Source of the DNA: Vulcanimicrobiota bacterium
Lineage (GTDB): Bacteria > Vulcanimicrobiota > Vulcanimicrobiia > Vulcanimicrobiales > Vulcanimicrobiaceae
Assembly: GCA_019245995.1 (NCBI GenBank)
Contig: JAFAQW010000041.1
Location: 1-7,870 of the forward strand
Direction: 5' to 3'
Length of the DNA: 7,870 nucleotides
Part shown: in pieces, positions 1 through 6,321 of the stretch
How the letters are laid out: each line of letters begins with the position of its first letter
Numbering within the stretch: position 1 is the stretch's first letter
Notes under the pieces: generated by a model
Told to the model about the DNA's origin: nothing
Seen by the model: the letters and a program-made list of their open reading frames with translations, nothing else
The model's database searches: none
Translations under genes and position numbers: made by a program

Positions 1-390
1 CGCCTCATCATCGTCTGCGGACACTACGAAGGGATCGACGAACGCCTCAACGCCCTCTATCAGGTCGAGGAATGCTCCATCGGCGATTTCGTGCTTACGG
101 GCGGCGAAATACCCGCGCTCGCGTTCATGGACGCGACCGTCCGGCTCGTGCCGGGAGCGCTGGCGGCGGAGTCGCTCGCCAGCGAATCGTTTGCGGCGGG
201 AACTCTGGATTACCCAAGCTTCACGCGCCCTGCGACCTTCCGCGGAGTTGACGTGCCTGCCGTCTTGCTATCGGGCGATCACGCAAAGATCGCTCGGTGG
301 AGGCGGGAGCAGTCACGCCGGCGCACGGAGGCGCGCCGGAGCGACCTTCTCGACCCACAGCGTTTGCAGGGTACGCCGGAGCCTCCATAG
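1..390 (+). CDS. trmD: tRNA (guanine-N1)-methyltransferase TrmD, C-terminal part
   Basis: TrmD transfers a methyl group from S-adenosylmethionine to N1 of G37, next to the anticodon, in a subset of tRNAs and so limits +1 frameshifting. The gene enters the window already open and 129 residues are visible to a TAG stop. The reading begins RLIIVCGHYEGIDERL, the conserved CGxYEGxDER block, followed by CSIGDFVLTGGE, the trefoil-knot segment that binds the methyl donor. The C-terminal domain follows, with ESF, YPSFTRP, VPAVLLSGDH, IARWRREQS and a closing RRSDLL. All are TrmD landmarks in the expected order. The N-terminal part lies outside the window. Its position directly before rplS matches the usual rimM-trmD-rplS arrangement. 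There is no sign of damage in the visible part. Confidence 0.96.
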   Translation, partial: RLIIVCGHYEGIDERLNALYQVEECSIGDFVLTGGEIPALAFMDATVRLVPGALAAESLASESFAAGTLDYPSFTRPATFRGVDVPAVLLSGDHAKIARWRREQSRRRTEARRSDLLDPQRLQGTPEPP

Positions 391-404
391 CATTACGTCA
401 GCTC

Positions 405-425
405 CGCCGGGCTGCACGCCCGGCG
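405..425 (+). promoter_or_regulatory. Strong hairpin in the trmD-rplS spacer
   Basis: The sequence CGCCGGGC, five loop bases (TGCAC), then GCCCGGCG forms a perfect 8-bp GC-only stem. It sits 14 bases after the trmD stop and ends 35 bases before the rplS start. It is followed by CTTCATT rather than a run of T, so it does not look like a standard intrinsic terminator. It could be a processing or mRNA-stability element, or an L19 leader structure; leaders that regulate L19 are known in some Firmicutes. The fold is seen directly, while any function is inference. Confidence 0.5.
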
Positions 426-460
426 CTTCATTGCTCGCCAGACCCCCAAGATAAAACGCT

Positions 461-814
461 ATGAATATCATCGAAGTGCTCAACCGCGATCAGCTCAAGG
501 AGGCAGTTCCGGAGTTCCGCGCCGGCGATACCGTCAAGGTCTACTCCAAAGTCGTCGAGGGCGGCAAGGAGCGCACTCAGATGTTCGAGGGCACCGTCAT
601 CGTTCGTAAAGGCGGCGGCCTGGGCGAGTCGATAACGGTCCGCCGCATCGCTCACGGCGTGGGCGTTGAAAAGACGTTTCTGCTCCATAGCCCTCGCGTC
701 GAACGCATCGAGGTCGGCAAGCGCGGCGCGGTGTCACGAAGCCGCCTCTACTATTTGAGCGAAAAAGTCGGCAAAGCCGCACGAATCAAGGAAAAGAAAG
801 CCAAAGGAACCTGA
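461..814 (+). CDS. rplS: 50S ribosomal protein L19
   Basis: L19 is a large-subunit protein at the interface with the 30S subunit, contributing to an intersubunit bridge. The 117-residue product is close to the usual length of about 115. It has the expected order of blocks: an N-terminal helix (MNIIEVLNRDQLK), the beta-barrel start FRAGDTVKVYSKVVEG, RTQMFEGTVIVRKGGG, SITVRRIAHGVGVEKTF, HSPRVERIEV, and the basic tail around RRSRLYYL-like sequence SRSRLYYLSEKVGKAARIKE. The ATG start fits the family N-terminus, although no good Shine-Dalgarno sequence precedes it (the upstream bases read CCAAGATAAAACGCT), which is slightly unusual for a ribosomal protein. The TGA stop lies in the same frame as the following signal peptidase gene. 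Confidence 0.97.
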   Translation: MNIIEVLNRDQLKEAVPEFRAGDTVKVYSKVVEGGKERTQMFEGTVIVRKGGGLGESITVRRIAHGVGVEKTFLLHSPRVERIEVGKRGAVSRSRLYYLSEKVGKAARIKEKKAKGT

Positions 815-823
815 CGCACCGCT

Positions 824-1558
824 CTGACACCGCTTCAGCTCGTCGGGCTTCTGTGCGTCTTGACCATCGCGCGTGTTGCGGTGTCGGCGCGCCGCTTTAC
901 CGAAGGCAATCCGCGTGACGCGGCGCTGTTGCGAAGCTATCTCGACGCTTTCATCGCTGCGGGACTGGTCGCACTCTTCCTGGTGACGTTCGTGCTGGCG
1001 CCCTTTTATATTCCATCCGTCTCGATGGTTCCGACGCTGCAGATCACCGACGTCGTGCTCGTGGATGAGATTGCCTATCGGCTCCATCCTCCCGCCCACG
1101 ACGACATCGCACTCTTCACGCCGCCGATACCCGCCGGAGGCACGCAGTACGTCAAGCGCGTCATCGGCGTTCCCGGCGACCGTATACGAATCACGGGAGG
1201 AGTGGTGTATCGCAACGGCACGCCGTTGCGCGAGCCCTACGAGAACCAGCCGCCGAATTATACTCTGGCAATCCGCGACTACGGCATCTACGTCAACGGA
1301 ACGCGCCTCGATCCACGCGTGGCCAACGTTCCGCCTCGGGCGAATTGGCAAGCGCCGGACCGGATTCCGGACGACTGCTATTTCGTGTTGGGCGACAACC
1401 GCAACTATTCCGACGATTCGCACGTCTGGGGCTTCGCGCAGCGCGCGGGCGCCTTCGCCGCGGGACCGCTGGCGCGGGAAAAGACTCGCGCTGCTTTTTA
1501 CGGTCGCGCGTTCCTGCTGCTCTGGCCGCTACGGCGGATGCACCTGCTCGGACATTAG
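824..1558 (+). CDS. lepB: Type I signal peptidase, first of three (CTG start proposed)
   Basis: Signal peptidase I is a membrane serine protease that removes signal peptides from exported proteins on the outer face of the cytoplasmic membrane. Numbered from the proposed CTG start, Ser67 in IPSVSMVPT is the nucleophile and Lys111 in YVKRVIGVPGD the general base. GDNRNYSDDSH (190-200) is the conserved late box. One hydrophobic helix lies near residues 4-18 and a second near 43-59, the two-helix plan of E. coli Lep. The nearest standard start is TTG at 860, but the frame upstream of it reads LTPLQLVGLLCVLTIARV and aligns with MTPYELLAIVAVIGAARAV at the start of the next gene; from CTG both products are 244 residues. 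The CTG is 9 bases after the rplS stop and in the same frame, and AAAGGA lies 15 bases upstream, so re-initiation is plausible. The protein reads DDIALF where paralogues have GDIVVF or GDIVAF. Function is firm; the start is a judgement. Confidence 0.93.
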   Translation: MTPLQLVGLLCVLTIARVAVSARRFTEGNPRDAALLRSYLDAFIAAGLVALFLVTFVLAPFYIPSVSMVPTLQITDVVLVDEIAYRLHPPAHDDIALFTPPIPAGGTQYVKRVIGVPGDRIRITGGVVYRNGTPLREPYENQPPNYTLAIRDYGIYVNGTRLDPRVANVPPRANWQAPDRIPDDCYFVLGDNRNYSDDSHVWGFAQRAGAFAAGPLAREKTRAAFYGRAFLLLWPLRRMHLLGH

Positions 1559-1564
1559 CCTCGG

Positions 1565-2299
1565 ATGACGCCGTACGAACTACTCGCCATCGTCGCGGTC
1601 ATCGGAGCGGCGCGCGCCGTGCTTTCGTTGCGCCCCGTGGTGGCGGGCTCCGCCGGCCGCAGCACGGCCATCGCCCGTGAATTTCTCGACCCGTTCATCA
1701 TTGCCGGCATCGCGGCGTGGATATTGATCACGTTCGTCGCACGTACGTATTATATTCCGTCCGGGTCGATGCTCCCCACGTTGCAGATCCACGACGTCCT
1801 GCTGGTCGACAAGTTCGAATATCGTTTTCATCGACCGAAGGAGGGCGACATCGTGGTTTTTCCGCCGCCGGTCCCGACGCCCGACGACTTCATCAAGCGC
1901 GTCATCGGACGACCCGGGGATACGATCCGCGTCGCCGGCGGAATCGTGTATCTCAACGGCTCGCGGTTATCCGAACCGTACGTCGCGGAGCGCCCGGCGT
2001 ACTCGCTGGAGGTCCGCGACTACGGCATCTTCGTGAGCTATGGGGCTGGGTGGCAACGTCTGGACCCGAGCATGGCCAACGTGCCGCCTCGATCGAACTG
2101 GACCGCGTCCAACAGAGTTCCGCCGCACTGCTATCTCATGTTCGGCGATAACCGAAACGATTCGGAAGACTCGCACATCTGGGGCTTCGCGCAAGACGCG
2201 GGGCGCTTCGCCACCGGGCCGCGCAGCAACGCATCCGCCGGTTTCACGGGACGCGCATTCTTGATATTCTGGCCGCCGTCGCAGGCGAAGATTTTATAA
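1565..2299 (+). CDS. lepB: Type I signal peptidase, second of three
   Basis: A 244-residue paralogue of the preceding gene, 6 bases after its stop; roughly half the residues look identical by eye. Helices lie near residues 4-22 and 43-60, giving the two-helix Lep topology with the catalytic domain outside. Ser68 in YIPSGSMLPTL is the nucleophile and Lys111 in FIKRVIGRPGD the general base; GDIVVF (94-99), LNGSRLSEPY and GDNRNDSEDSH (194-204) complete the usual boxes. Between EPY (137-139) and PPHCY (186-190) there is an insert containing RDYGIF, LDPSMANVPPRSNW, shared with the first peptidase and absent from the third. The ATG start is supported by its alignment with the upstream copy; its ribosome binding site is weak, so translation may depend on coupling. 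This copy has the most canonical active-site loop (SGSM) and would be my candidate for the main housekeeping enzyme, though that is inference. Confidence 0.96.
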   Translation: MTPYELLAIVAVIGAARAVLSLRPVVAGSAGRSTAIAREFLDPFIIAGIAAWILITFVARTYYIPSGSMLPTLQIHDVLLVDKFEYRFHRPKEGDIVVFPPPVPTPDDFIKRVIGRPGDTIRVAGGIVYLNGSRLSEPYVAERPAYSLEVRDYGIFVSYGAGWQRLDPSMANVPPRSNWTASNRVPPHCYLMFGDNRNDSEDSHIWGFAQDAGRFATGPRSNASAGFTGRAFLIFWPPSQAKIL

Positions 2300-2323
2300 C
2301 GCGCTTAGCGAAAGGCTGCGCGT
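2299..2323 (+). promoter_or_regulatory. Hairpin enclosing the ribosome binding site of the third lepB
   Basis: ACGCGC at 2299-2304 is the exact reverse complement of GCGCGT at 2318-2323. The 6-bp stem starts on the last base of the TAA stop of the second peptidase gene and includes the first two bases of the GTG start of the third. The Shine-Dalgarno sequence AAAGG (2311-2315, 6 bases before GTG) lies in the 13-base loop. Ribosomes finishing the upstream gene would melt it, so it could couple translation of the third gene to the second. The complementarity is seen; the role is inferred. Confidence 0.4.
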
Positions 2324-2831
2324 GGTCCGTCTCGCGAGATGGCGATCGTTCGCAAGTCTGACCCTGCAGCTCGCGGTCCTCGCGTTGCTGATCGCCGCCT
2401 TCTTCGTGCGGCTCCCGCAGGTTTCTGGCCTCTCGATGGAACCGCATATTCACTCCGGAGAATACGTCGCTATCAACACGTTCGCGTATCGCTTTATGGC
2501 GCCGCGACGCGGGGATATCGTCGCCTTCCACCGCGATAACGACGCCCGCGGCGTCTTCATCAAACGAGTCATTGCGATTCCCGGTGATCGCGTGGAGATC
2601 GCTCGGGGCCGCGTCTACGTCAACGGAACGCCCCTCGAAGAGCCTTACGTCCAACATGGCGACGACCGCAGCGTCTCGGCGCTCACGGTCCCTGCAGGCA
2701 CCGTGTACGTGCTGGGCGACAACCGCCCCGCCAGCGAGGACTCGCGCACGTTCGGCCCCGTGCAGGACGATCGGTTGATGGGACGCGCCATTGCCGGCGT
2801 CTGGCCACCGCGCATGTTGGGGGGACTGTAG
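2322..2831 (+). CDS. lepB: Type I signal peptidase, third of three, minimal form
   Basis: A 169-residue signal peptidase I, near the lower end of the family size range. There is one predicted membrane helix near residues 12-29 after a basic N-terminus (RLARWR), so the N-terminus should be inside and the enzyme domain outside. Ser38 in VSGLSMEPHI is the nucleophile, Lys81 in FIKRVIAIPGD the general base, GDIVAF (64-69) and YVNGTPLEEPYV follow, and GDNRPASEDSR (132-142) is the late box. It lacks the insert of about 45 residues found in the two upstream copies and has a different N-terminus, so it is a distinct subtype and not a third copy of the same duplication. It resembles the compact SipS-like enzymes of Gram-positive bacteria. 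The GTG start has AAAGG 6 bases upstream. The stop is 5 bases before the next gene. Confidence 0.96.
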   Translation: MVRLARWRSFASLTLQLAVLALLIAAFFVRLPQVSGLSMEPHIHSGEYVAINTFAYRFMAPRRGDIVAFHRDNDARGVFIKRVIAIPGDRVEIARGRVYVNGTPLEEPYVQHGDDRSVSALTVPAGTVYVLGDNRPASEDSRTFGPVQDDRLMGRAIAGVWPPRMLGGL

Positions 2832-2836
2832 TCACG

Positions 2837-3634
2837 ATGCTCGCGCAGGCGCAGTGGTATCCGGGGCACATGGTACGAACGCAGCGGGCGGTGCGGGAGG
2901 CGCTGGCCTGTACCGACATCGTGATCGAGGTCGTCGACGCGCGTATCCCGCGAAGCGGGCGCTATCCGATGCTGGATGAGTTAACGCGCGGGCGCAAGCG
3001 CTTCGTCACGCTCACGCGGGACGATTTAGCGGATCCCGCGGTGACGCAAGCGTGGCTGCACCGTCTCGAGGGAGCCGGCATGGAAGCCTCCGCACTCGAC
3101 GCGCGCGCCCGGCGCAAGGTCGGGCACTTCGTCCGCGCGGTCGCGCAGGATGCGGCGGGCCGAAAAGGTATCGCCCGCAGCATGATCGTCGGCGTGCCGA
3201 ACTCCGGAAAGTCAACAATCGTCAACGCGTTGCTCCGGCGCGCCAAAGCAAAGACGGAAAATCGGGCCGGAGTGACGCGGCAATTGCAGTGGTTTCGATT
3301 GTCGCCGACCCTCGAGCTCCTCGACACGCCCGGCGTGCTGCCGCCGAAGATCGTTAGTCCCGCCGCCCGTTGGAAGCTCGCACTCTGCGGCGCGCTGCCG
3401 CAAAACCGGTTCGATGCCCGCGAAGTGGCCGATGCGTTTCACCGCTGGTCGCTCGTTGGGGCTAGCGGCGCAGGCGTCCCGGATCTCGCAGCGTTCGCCG
3501 CGCAGCGCGGCTTCTTACGCAAAGGTGGGCAAACCGACCTGAACAACGCCGCTCGCGCCTACATCCGCGTCTTCAACGAAGGCGGTTTTGGGCAGATCTC
3601 ACTGGAGCATCCGGATGACGCCGAAGCAGCGTAA
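2837..3634 (+). CDS. rbgA: Ribosome biogenesis GTPase RbgA (YlqF)
   Basis: RbgA is a circularly permuted GTPase that acts late in 50S subunit assembly; in Bacillus subtilis its loss leaves an incomplete 45S particle. The 265-residue protein starts with QWYPGHMVRTQRAV, where His11 matches the proposed catalytic histidine of the family. VDARIP (33-38) follows, then the permuted G4 position, G1 GVPNSGKST (119-127), G2 Thr147 in RAGVTR and G3 DTPG (163-166), with a C-terminal RNA-binding-type domain. The order G4-G1-G2-G3 is diagnostic. The G4 motif, normally NKxD (as in LNKADL), reads T60-R61-D62-D63, so the base-recognising Asn is missing although the Asp remains. The ATG start gives the standard family N-terminus. 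Its end overlaps the next gene by 20 bases. The L19-peptidase-RbgA-RNase HII order is typical, so the name is secure despite the altered motif. Confidence 0.95.
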   Translation: MLAQAQWYPGHMVRTQRAVREALACTDIVIEVVDARIPRSGRYPMLDELTRGRKRFVTLTRDDLADPAVTQAWLHRLEGAGMEASALDARARRKVGHFVRAVAQDAAGRKGIARSMIVGVPNSGKSTIVNALLRRAKAKTENRAGVTRQLQWFRLSPTLELLDTPGVLPPKIVSPAARWKLALCGALPQNRFDAREVADAFHRWSLVGASGAGVPDLAAFAAQRGFLRKGGQTDLNNAARAYIRVFNEGGFGQISLEHPDDAEAA

Positions 3635-4358
3635 AGCGAAGACGGCGTACGAGCGCGAGCGCCGGCGCCTGCATCGGCTGCATCGCATCGAAAACGCCGC
3701 GCGCGATCGAGGATTCTCGTTGATTGGCGGCATCGACGAGGTGGGTCGCGGTCCTCTCGCAGGCCCGGTGGTGGCCGCCTGCGTCGTGGCGGGCGAACCG
3801 CTCTTCATCAGGGGTCTCAACGACTCGAAGCAGGTACGGCCAGAGTTGCGGGTCGAGATCGCCGAGACGATCAAGGTGCGCGCGATCGCGTGGGCCGTCG
3901 GAAGCGCCGACGTGGCGGAGATCGACCGCCTGAACATCTATTGGGCCAGCATCCTGGCAATGGAACGCGCGATCGCGGCGCTCGGGGCGACACCCCAGTA
4001 TCTGATCACCGACGCGGTGCGTATCCGCTCGTTCGTGGGGCCGCAAGAACCCATTATTCACGGCGACGCCCGCTGTGCCGTCGTCGCCGCGGCCTCGATC
4101 GTCGCCAAGGTCCACCGCGATGCGCTCATGGTGGAGCTCGACCAGCAGGAGCCGCGCTACGGCTTTGCGCTGCACAAGGGGTATTCAACGCCGCAGCATA
4201 TCGAGGCGCTGCAAGCGCACGGCCCGAGCGTCCATCACCGCGCCAATTGGGCCCGCGTCCGCGACGCGCAGCTGGCGCTCGGCCTGCAATCCGTCGAAGC
4301 GCTGGAGGCACTCACCGAGACGCAGCCAGCCGCGCAGGCCGATGCCGCCTCAGCTTAA
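3615..4358 (+). CDS. rnhB: Ribonuclease HII
   Basis: RNase HII cuts the RNA strand of RNA-DNA hybrids and starts removal of single ribonucleotides misincorporated in DNA. The 247-residue product has the signature GIDEVGRGPLAGPVVAA with Asp41 and Glu42 as metal ligands. Asp133 in YLITDAVRI and Asp151 in IHGDARC fit the other two acidic positions, and VVAAASIVAKVHRDALM is the conserved helix. HKGYSTPQHIEAL is the usual late block. The start is ATG 3615, because GGAG lies 7 bases upstream; a TTG at 3588 would also be in frame but lacks such a site. About 35 residues rich in Arg and Lys (KQRKAKTAYERERRRLHRLHR) precede the catalytic domain and may help bind nucleic acid. The gene overlaps rbgA by 20 bases and yraN by 17 bases, suggesting coupled translation. 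Confidence 0.96.
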   Translation: MTPKQRKAKTAYERERRRLHRLHRIENAARDRGFSLIGGIDEVGRGPLAGPVVAACVVAGEPLFIRGLNDSKQVRPELRVEIAETIKVRAIAWAVGSADVAEIDRLNIYWASILAMERAIAALGATPQYLITDAVRIRSFVGPQEPIIHGDARCAVVAAASIVAKVHRDALMVELDQQEPRYGFALHKGYSTPQHIEALQAHGPSVHHRANWARVRDAQLALGLQSVEALEALTETQPAAQADAASA

Positions 4359-4689
4359 CCGCAACCGCAAGGGCCGCGAAGGGGAGGATCGCGCAAGCGC
4401 GTTTCTCCAAGCCTGCGGCTATCGTGTTCTGGGTCGCAACGTCCGGCTTCCCGGCGGCGAAATCGACGCCATCTGCCTCGACGGCGCCACGCTCGTGATC
4501 GTCGAGGTCAAGCGGCGTGATTCCCACGCCTTCGGCTCCGCGCTGGCAAGCGTGGACGCGCGAAAGCGCGGACGCTTGCGAGCGGTCGCGGCCGACTACG
4601 CCCAGATCGTCGCTCCCGACGCCCGAATTCGTTTCGACGTCGTGACGCTCGAGCGCGAAGGCCTGCGCCTGCACCGCAACGCTTTTTGA
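4342..4689 (+). CDS. yraN: YraN family (UPF0102) nuclease-like protein
   Basis: A 115-residue member of the UPF0102/YraN family, which has a predicted PD-(D/E)XK nuclease fold but no well-settled cellular role; links to DNA uptake, repair or recombination have been suggested. Visible family blocks are NRKGREGEDRASAFL (8-22), GYRVLGRNVRLPGGEIDAI (26-44) and LVIVEVKRR (51-59). Glu40, Asp42, Glu55 and Lys57 form the expected metal-binding and catalytic set. The ATG overlaps the rnhB stop by 17 bases in another frame. It is the only in-frame start that gives the normal family N-terminus. Only a weak AGG precedes it, consistent with translation coupled to rnhB. rnhB-yraN adjacency is common in bacteria. 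Confidence 0.92.
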   Translation: MPPQLNRNRKGREGEDRASAFLQACGYRVLGRNVRLPGGEIDAICLDGATLVIVEVKRRDSHAFGSALASVDARKRGRLRAVAADYAQIVAPDARIRFDVVTLEREGLRLHRNAF

Positions 4690-6320
4690 TGGCGACGAAA
4701 TCGCGCGCTAATCCGGAGCTGCGCCGTACCGTTACGCCTTGGGGATCTTTCTCGTGGGGCTACTCCGACGTCGGCGCCGACATCTTCGTCGGCTTGGGGC
4801 TCGTGCTGGCCGCGGCGGCGGGCGCCAGCAACGTGGCGTTCTTGTTCGCAGGCGTCGTCTACGTCTGCATCGGGCTCGCCTACACCGAGCTTGCCGCCAC
4901 CTATCCGGTCGCCGGCGGCGGCCAGTACTTCGTCATGCGCGGACTGGGGGATATTTTCGGTTTCATCGCGGGTTGGGCGGTTTTGCTCGACTTCACGATC
5001 GACGTCACGCTCTTCGCGTGGACGTCCGTGGATTACTCGAGCCAACTTTTGCCGTCCCTCACCAACTCGATTCATCCCTGGGTGCACTTCGTGGCAGTCT
5101 TCGCCCTGGTGATGGGGCTGTGTCTGCTCAACGTCGTCGGTGTGCGCGAAAGCACGGCGTTCAACGGAGTCGTCTCCGCGCTCGACGTTCTGAGCGAGTC
5201 GCTGATTCTGTGCCTCGGATTTCTCTTTGCGTTCCGGCCCTCGCTGTTGATTCACGCCATGCAGTTCAGCTGGCCGTCGCCGTACCAACTGATGCTGGGC
5301 ACGTCCCTCGCGATCATCTCGTTCGTCGGCCTGGAGTCCATCTCGCAAGCGGCACAAGAGACGCAGCGTCCGGCCTCGATCATCCCCCGCACGTCCGTCG
5401 CGTTGATCTTGACCATCTTGATTTTCGCGCTGGCGTACTCGAATCTCGCCCTTGGAATGCAGCCGTGGCATCCGATCACCGACGCGCACGGTCACCATTT
5501 GGCGTTTTGGCAGATGTTCCCAAACAGTCCCGACAATCAGGGCAAGGCGGTTGCGCTGCTGGCGGCACAAGTGCCGTACTACGGCGCGCTGGCGGCGCTC
5601 TACGTTCCGGTACTCGGAGCGATCTTGCTGCTGATCTCGTCGAACTCGGGAGTCTTCGGCAGCTCGCGCATAGCGTACGCGATGAGCAGCAGCAATCTGC
5701 TGCCGGCAATCTTCCAGCGCGTCCACCGCCGCTTTCGCACGCCCGCGATTTCGATCGTCTTCTTCTCGTCGATTGCGGTGATAGAATTGGTTTTCGCCGC
5801 CGTCCCCGGCCTTTTCCCGGCCGCGGCCTCGTTCTACGCGCGGTTCTTTCGCGGCGAAAACGGTTTGGACTTCTTGGCAGATCTCTACGCGTTCGGCGCC
5901 GCGACCAGCTACTCGTTCGTCTTTTTGGGACTGATCGGCTTGCGCCTCACAGATCCGCTGAGCCCGCGCAAGTTCAAGATACCGTTGAACATCCCGATGC
6001 GCTTCCGCGGCGAGCGCGTCGAGTTTCCAATCGTCGCGGTCATCGGCTTCGTCGGGATCTTTTCCATCCTGCTCTTTACGCTGCGGACGCACGTGCTGGG
6101 CCGAATTTTCGGCCCGAGCTGGTTGCTGCTGGGGGTGCTTCTCTATCTGGCGTATCGCCGCTACCGGCGATTGCCCGTCTTGCAATCGCGGCAGCGGGAT
6201 TGGCGCAACGAACAGACCGAAATTCTACGGCGCTCCGGAGAGCTGGAGCTCATGGACGAATATCTCGCGAACCTGAAGGAAAGCGACCAGCGCCGTGCCG
6301 CGGGCAGCAGCGGAGCCTGA
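4689..6320 (+). CDS. APC-superfamily amino acid/polyamine-type permease
   Basis: A polytopic permease of 543 residues, somewhat long for the family. It has about a dozen hydrophobic segments. Landmarks in order: GYSDVGADIFVGLGLV in helix 1 (24-39), matching the Gly-rich unwound substrate-binding stretch of APC carriers; AYTELAATYPVAGGGQYFVMR (64-84), matching the E-L-x-x-x-x-P-x-A-G-G block after helix 2; VGLESISQAAQETQRP (213-228), matching the F-x-G-F-E-S block of helix 6; GSSRIAYAMSSSNLLP in the helix 8 region; and SPRKFKIPL before the last helices. About 55 cytoplasmic, strongly charged residues follow the last helix. The substrate cannot be read from sequence; amino acids or polyamines are the usual cargo. 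The ATG overlaps the yraN stop (TGATG), and the two genes downstream follow with 1 base or an overlap, pointing to a three-gene module with the Usp protein. Confidence 0.9.
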   Translation: MATKSRANPELRRTVTPWGSFSWGYSDVGADIFVGLGLVLAAAAGASNVAFLFAGVVYVCIGLAYTELAATYPVAGGGQYFVMRGLGDIFGFIAGWAVLLDFTIDVTLFAWTSVDYSSQLLPSLTNSIHPWVHFVAVFALVMGLCLLNVVGVRESTAFNGVVSALDVLSESLILCLGFLFAFRPSLLIHAMQFSWPSPYQLMLGTSLAIISFVGLESISQAAQETQRPASIIPRTSVALILTILIFALAYSNLALGMQPWHPITDAHGHHLAFWQMFPNSPDNQGKAVALLAAQVPYYGALAALYVPVLGAILLLISSNSGVFGSSRIAYAMSSSNLLPAIFQRVHRRFRTPAISIVFFSSIAVIELVFAAVPGLFPAAASFYARFFRGENGLDFLADLYAFGAATSYSFVFLGLIGLRLTDPLSPRKFKIPLNIPMRFRGERVEFPIVAVIGFVGIFSILLFTLRTHVLGRIFGPSWLLLGVLLYLAYRRYRRLPVLQSRQRDWRNEQTEILRRSGELELMDEYLANLKESDQRRAAGSSGA

Positions 6321-6321
6321 C

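Noticed and set aside
431..457. TTGCTC and TAAAAC as a promoter ahead of rplS
   Set aside because: The spacing is 15 bases and both boxes match poorly; this is within what chance would give.
734..1423. A 229-codon minus-strand open frame across the rplS end and the first lepB
   Set aside because: It lies opposite conserved signal peptidase coding sequence and gives no recognisable protein.
3588..3614. TTG at 3588 as the rnhB start
   Set aside because: It would lengthen the overlap with rbgA and has no good ribosome binding site, while ATG 3615 has GGAG 7 bases upstream.
4596..6185. A 529-codon open frame on the minus strand opposite the permease gene
   Set aside because: Its product is almost entirely charged low-complexity sequence (R, E, D, Q) with no domain, as expected opposite a hydrophobic GC-rich gene. 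The plus-strand permease has clear family motifs.
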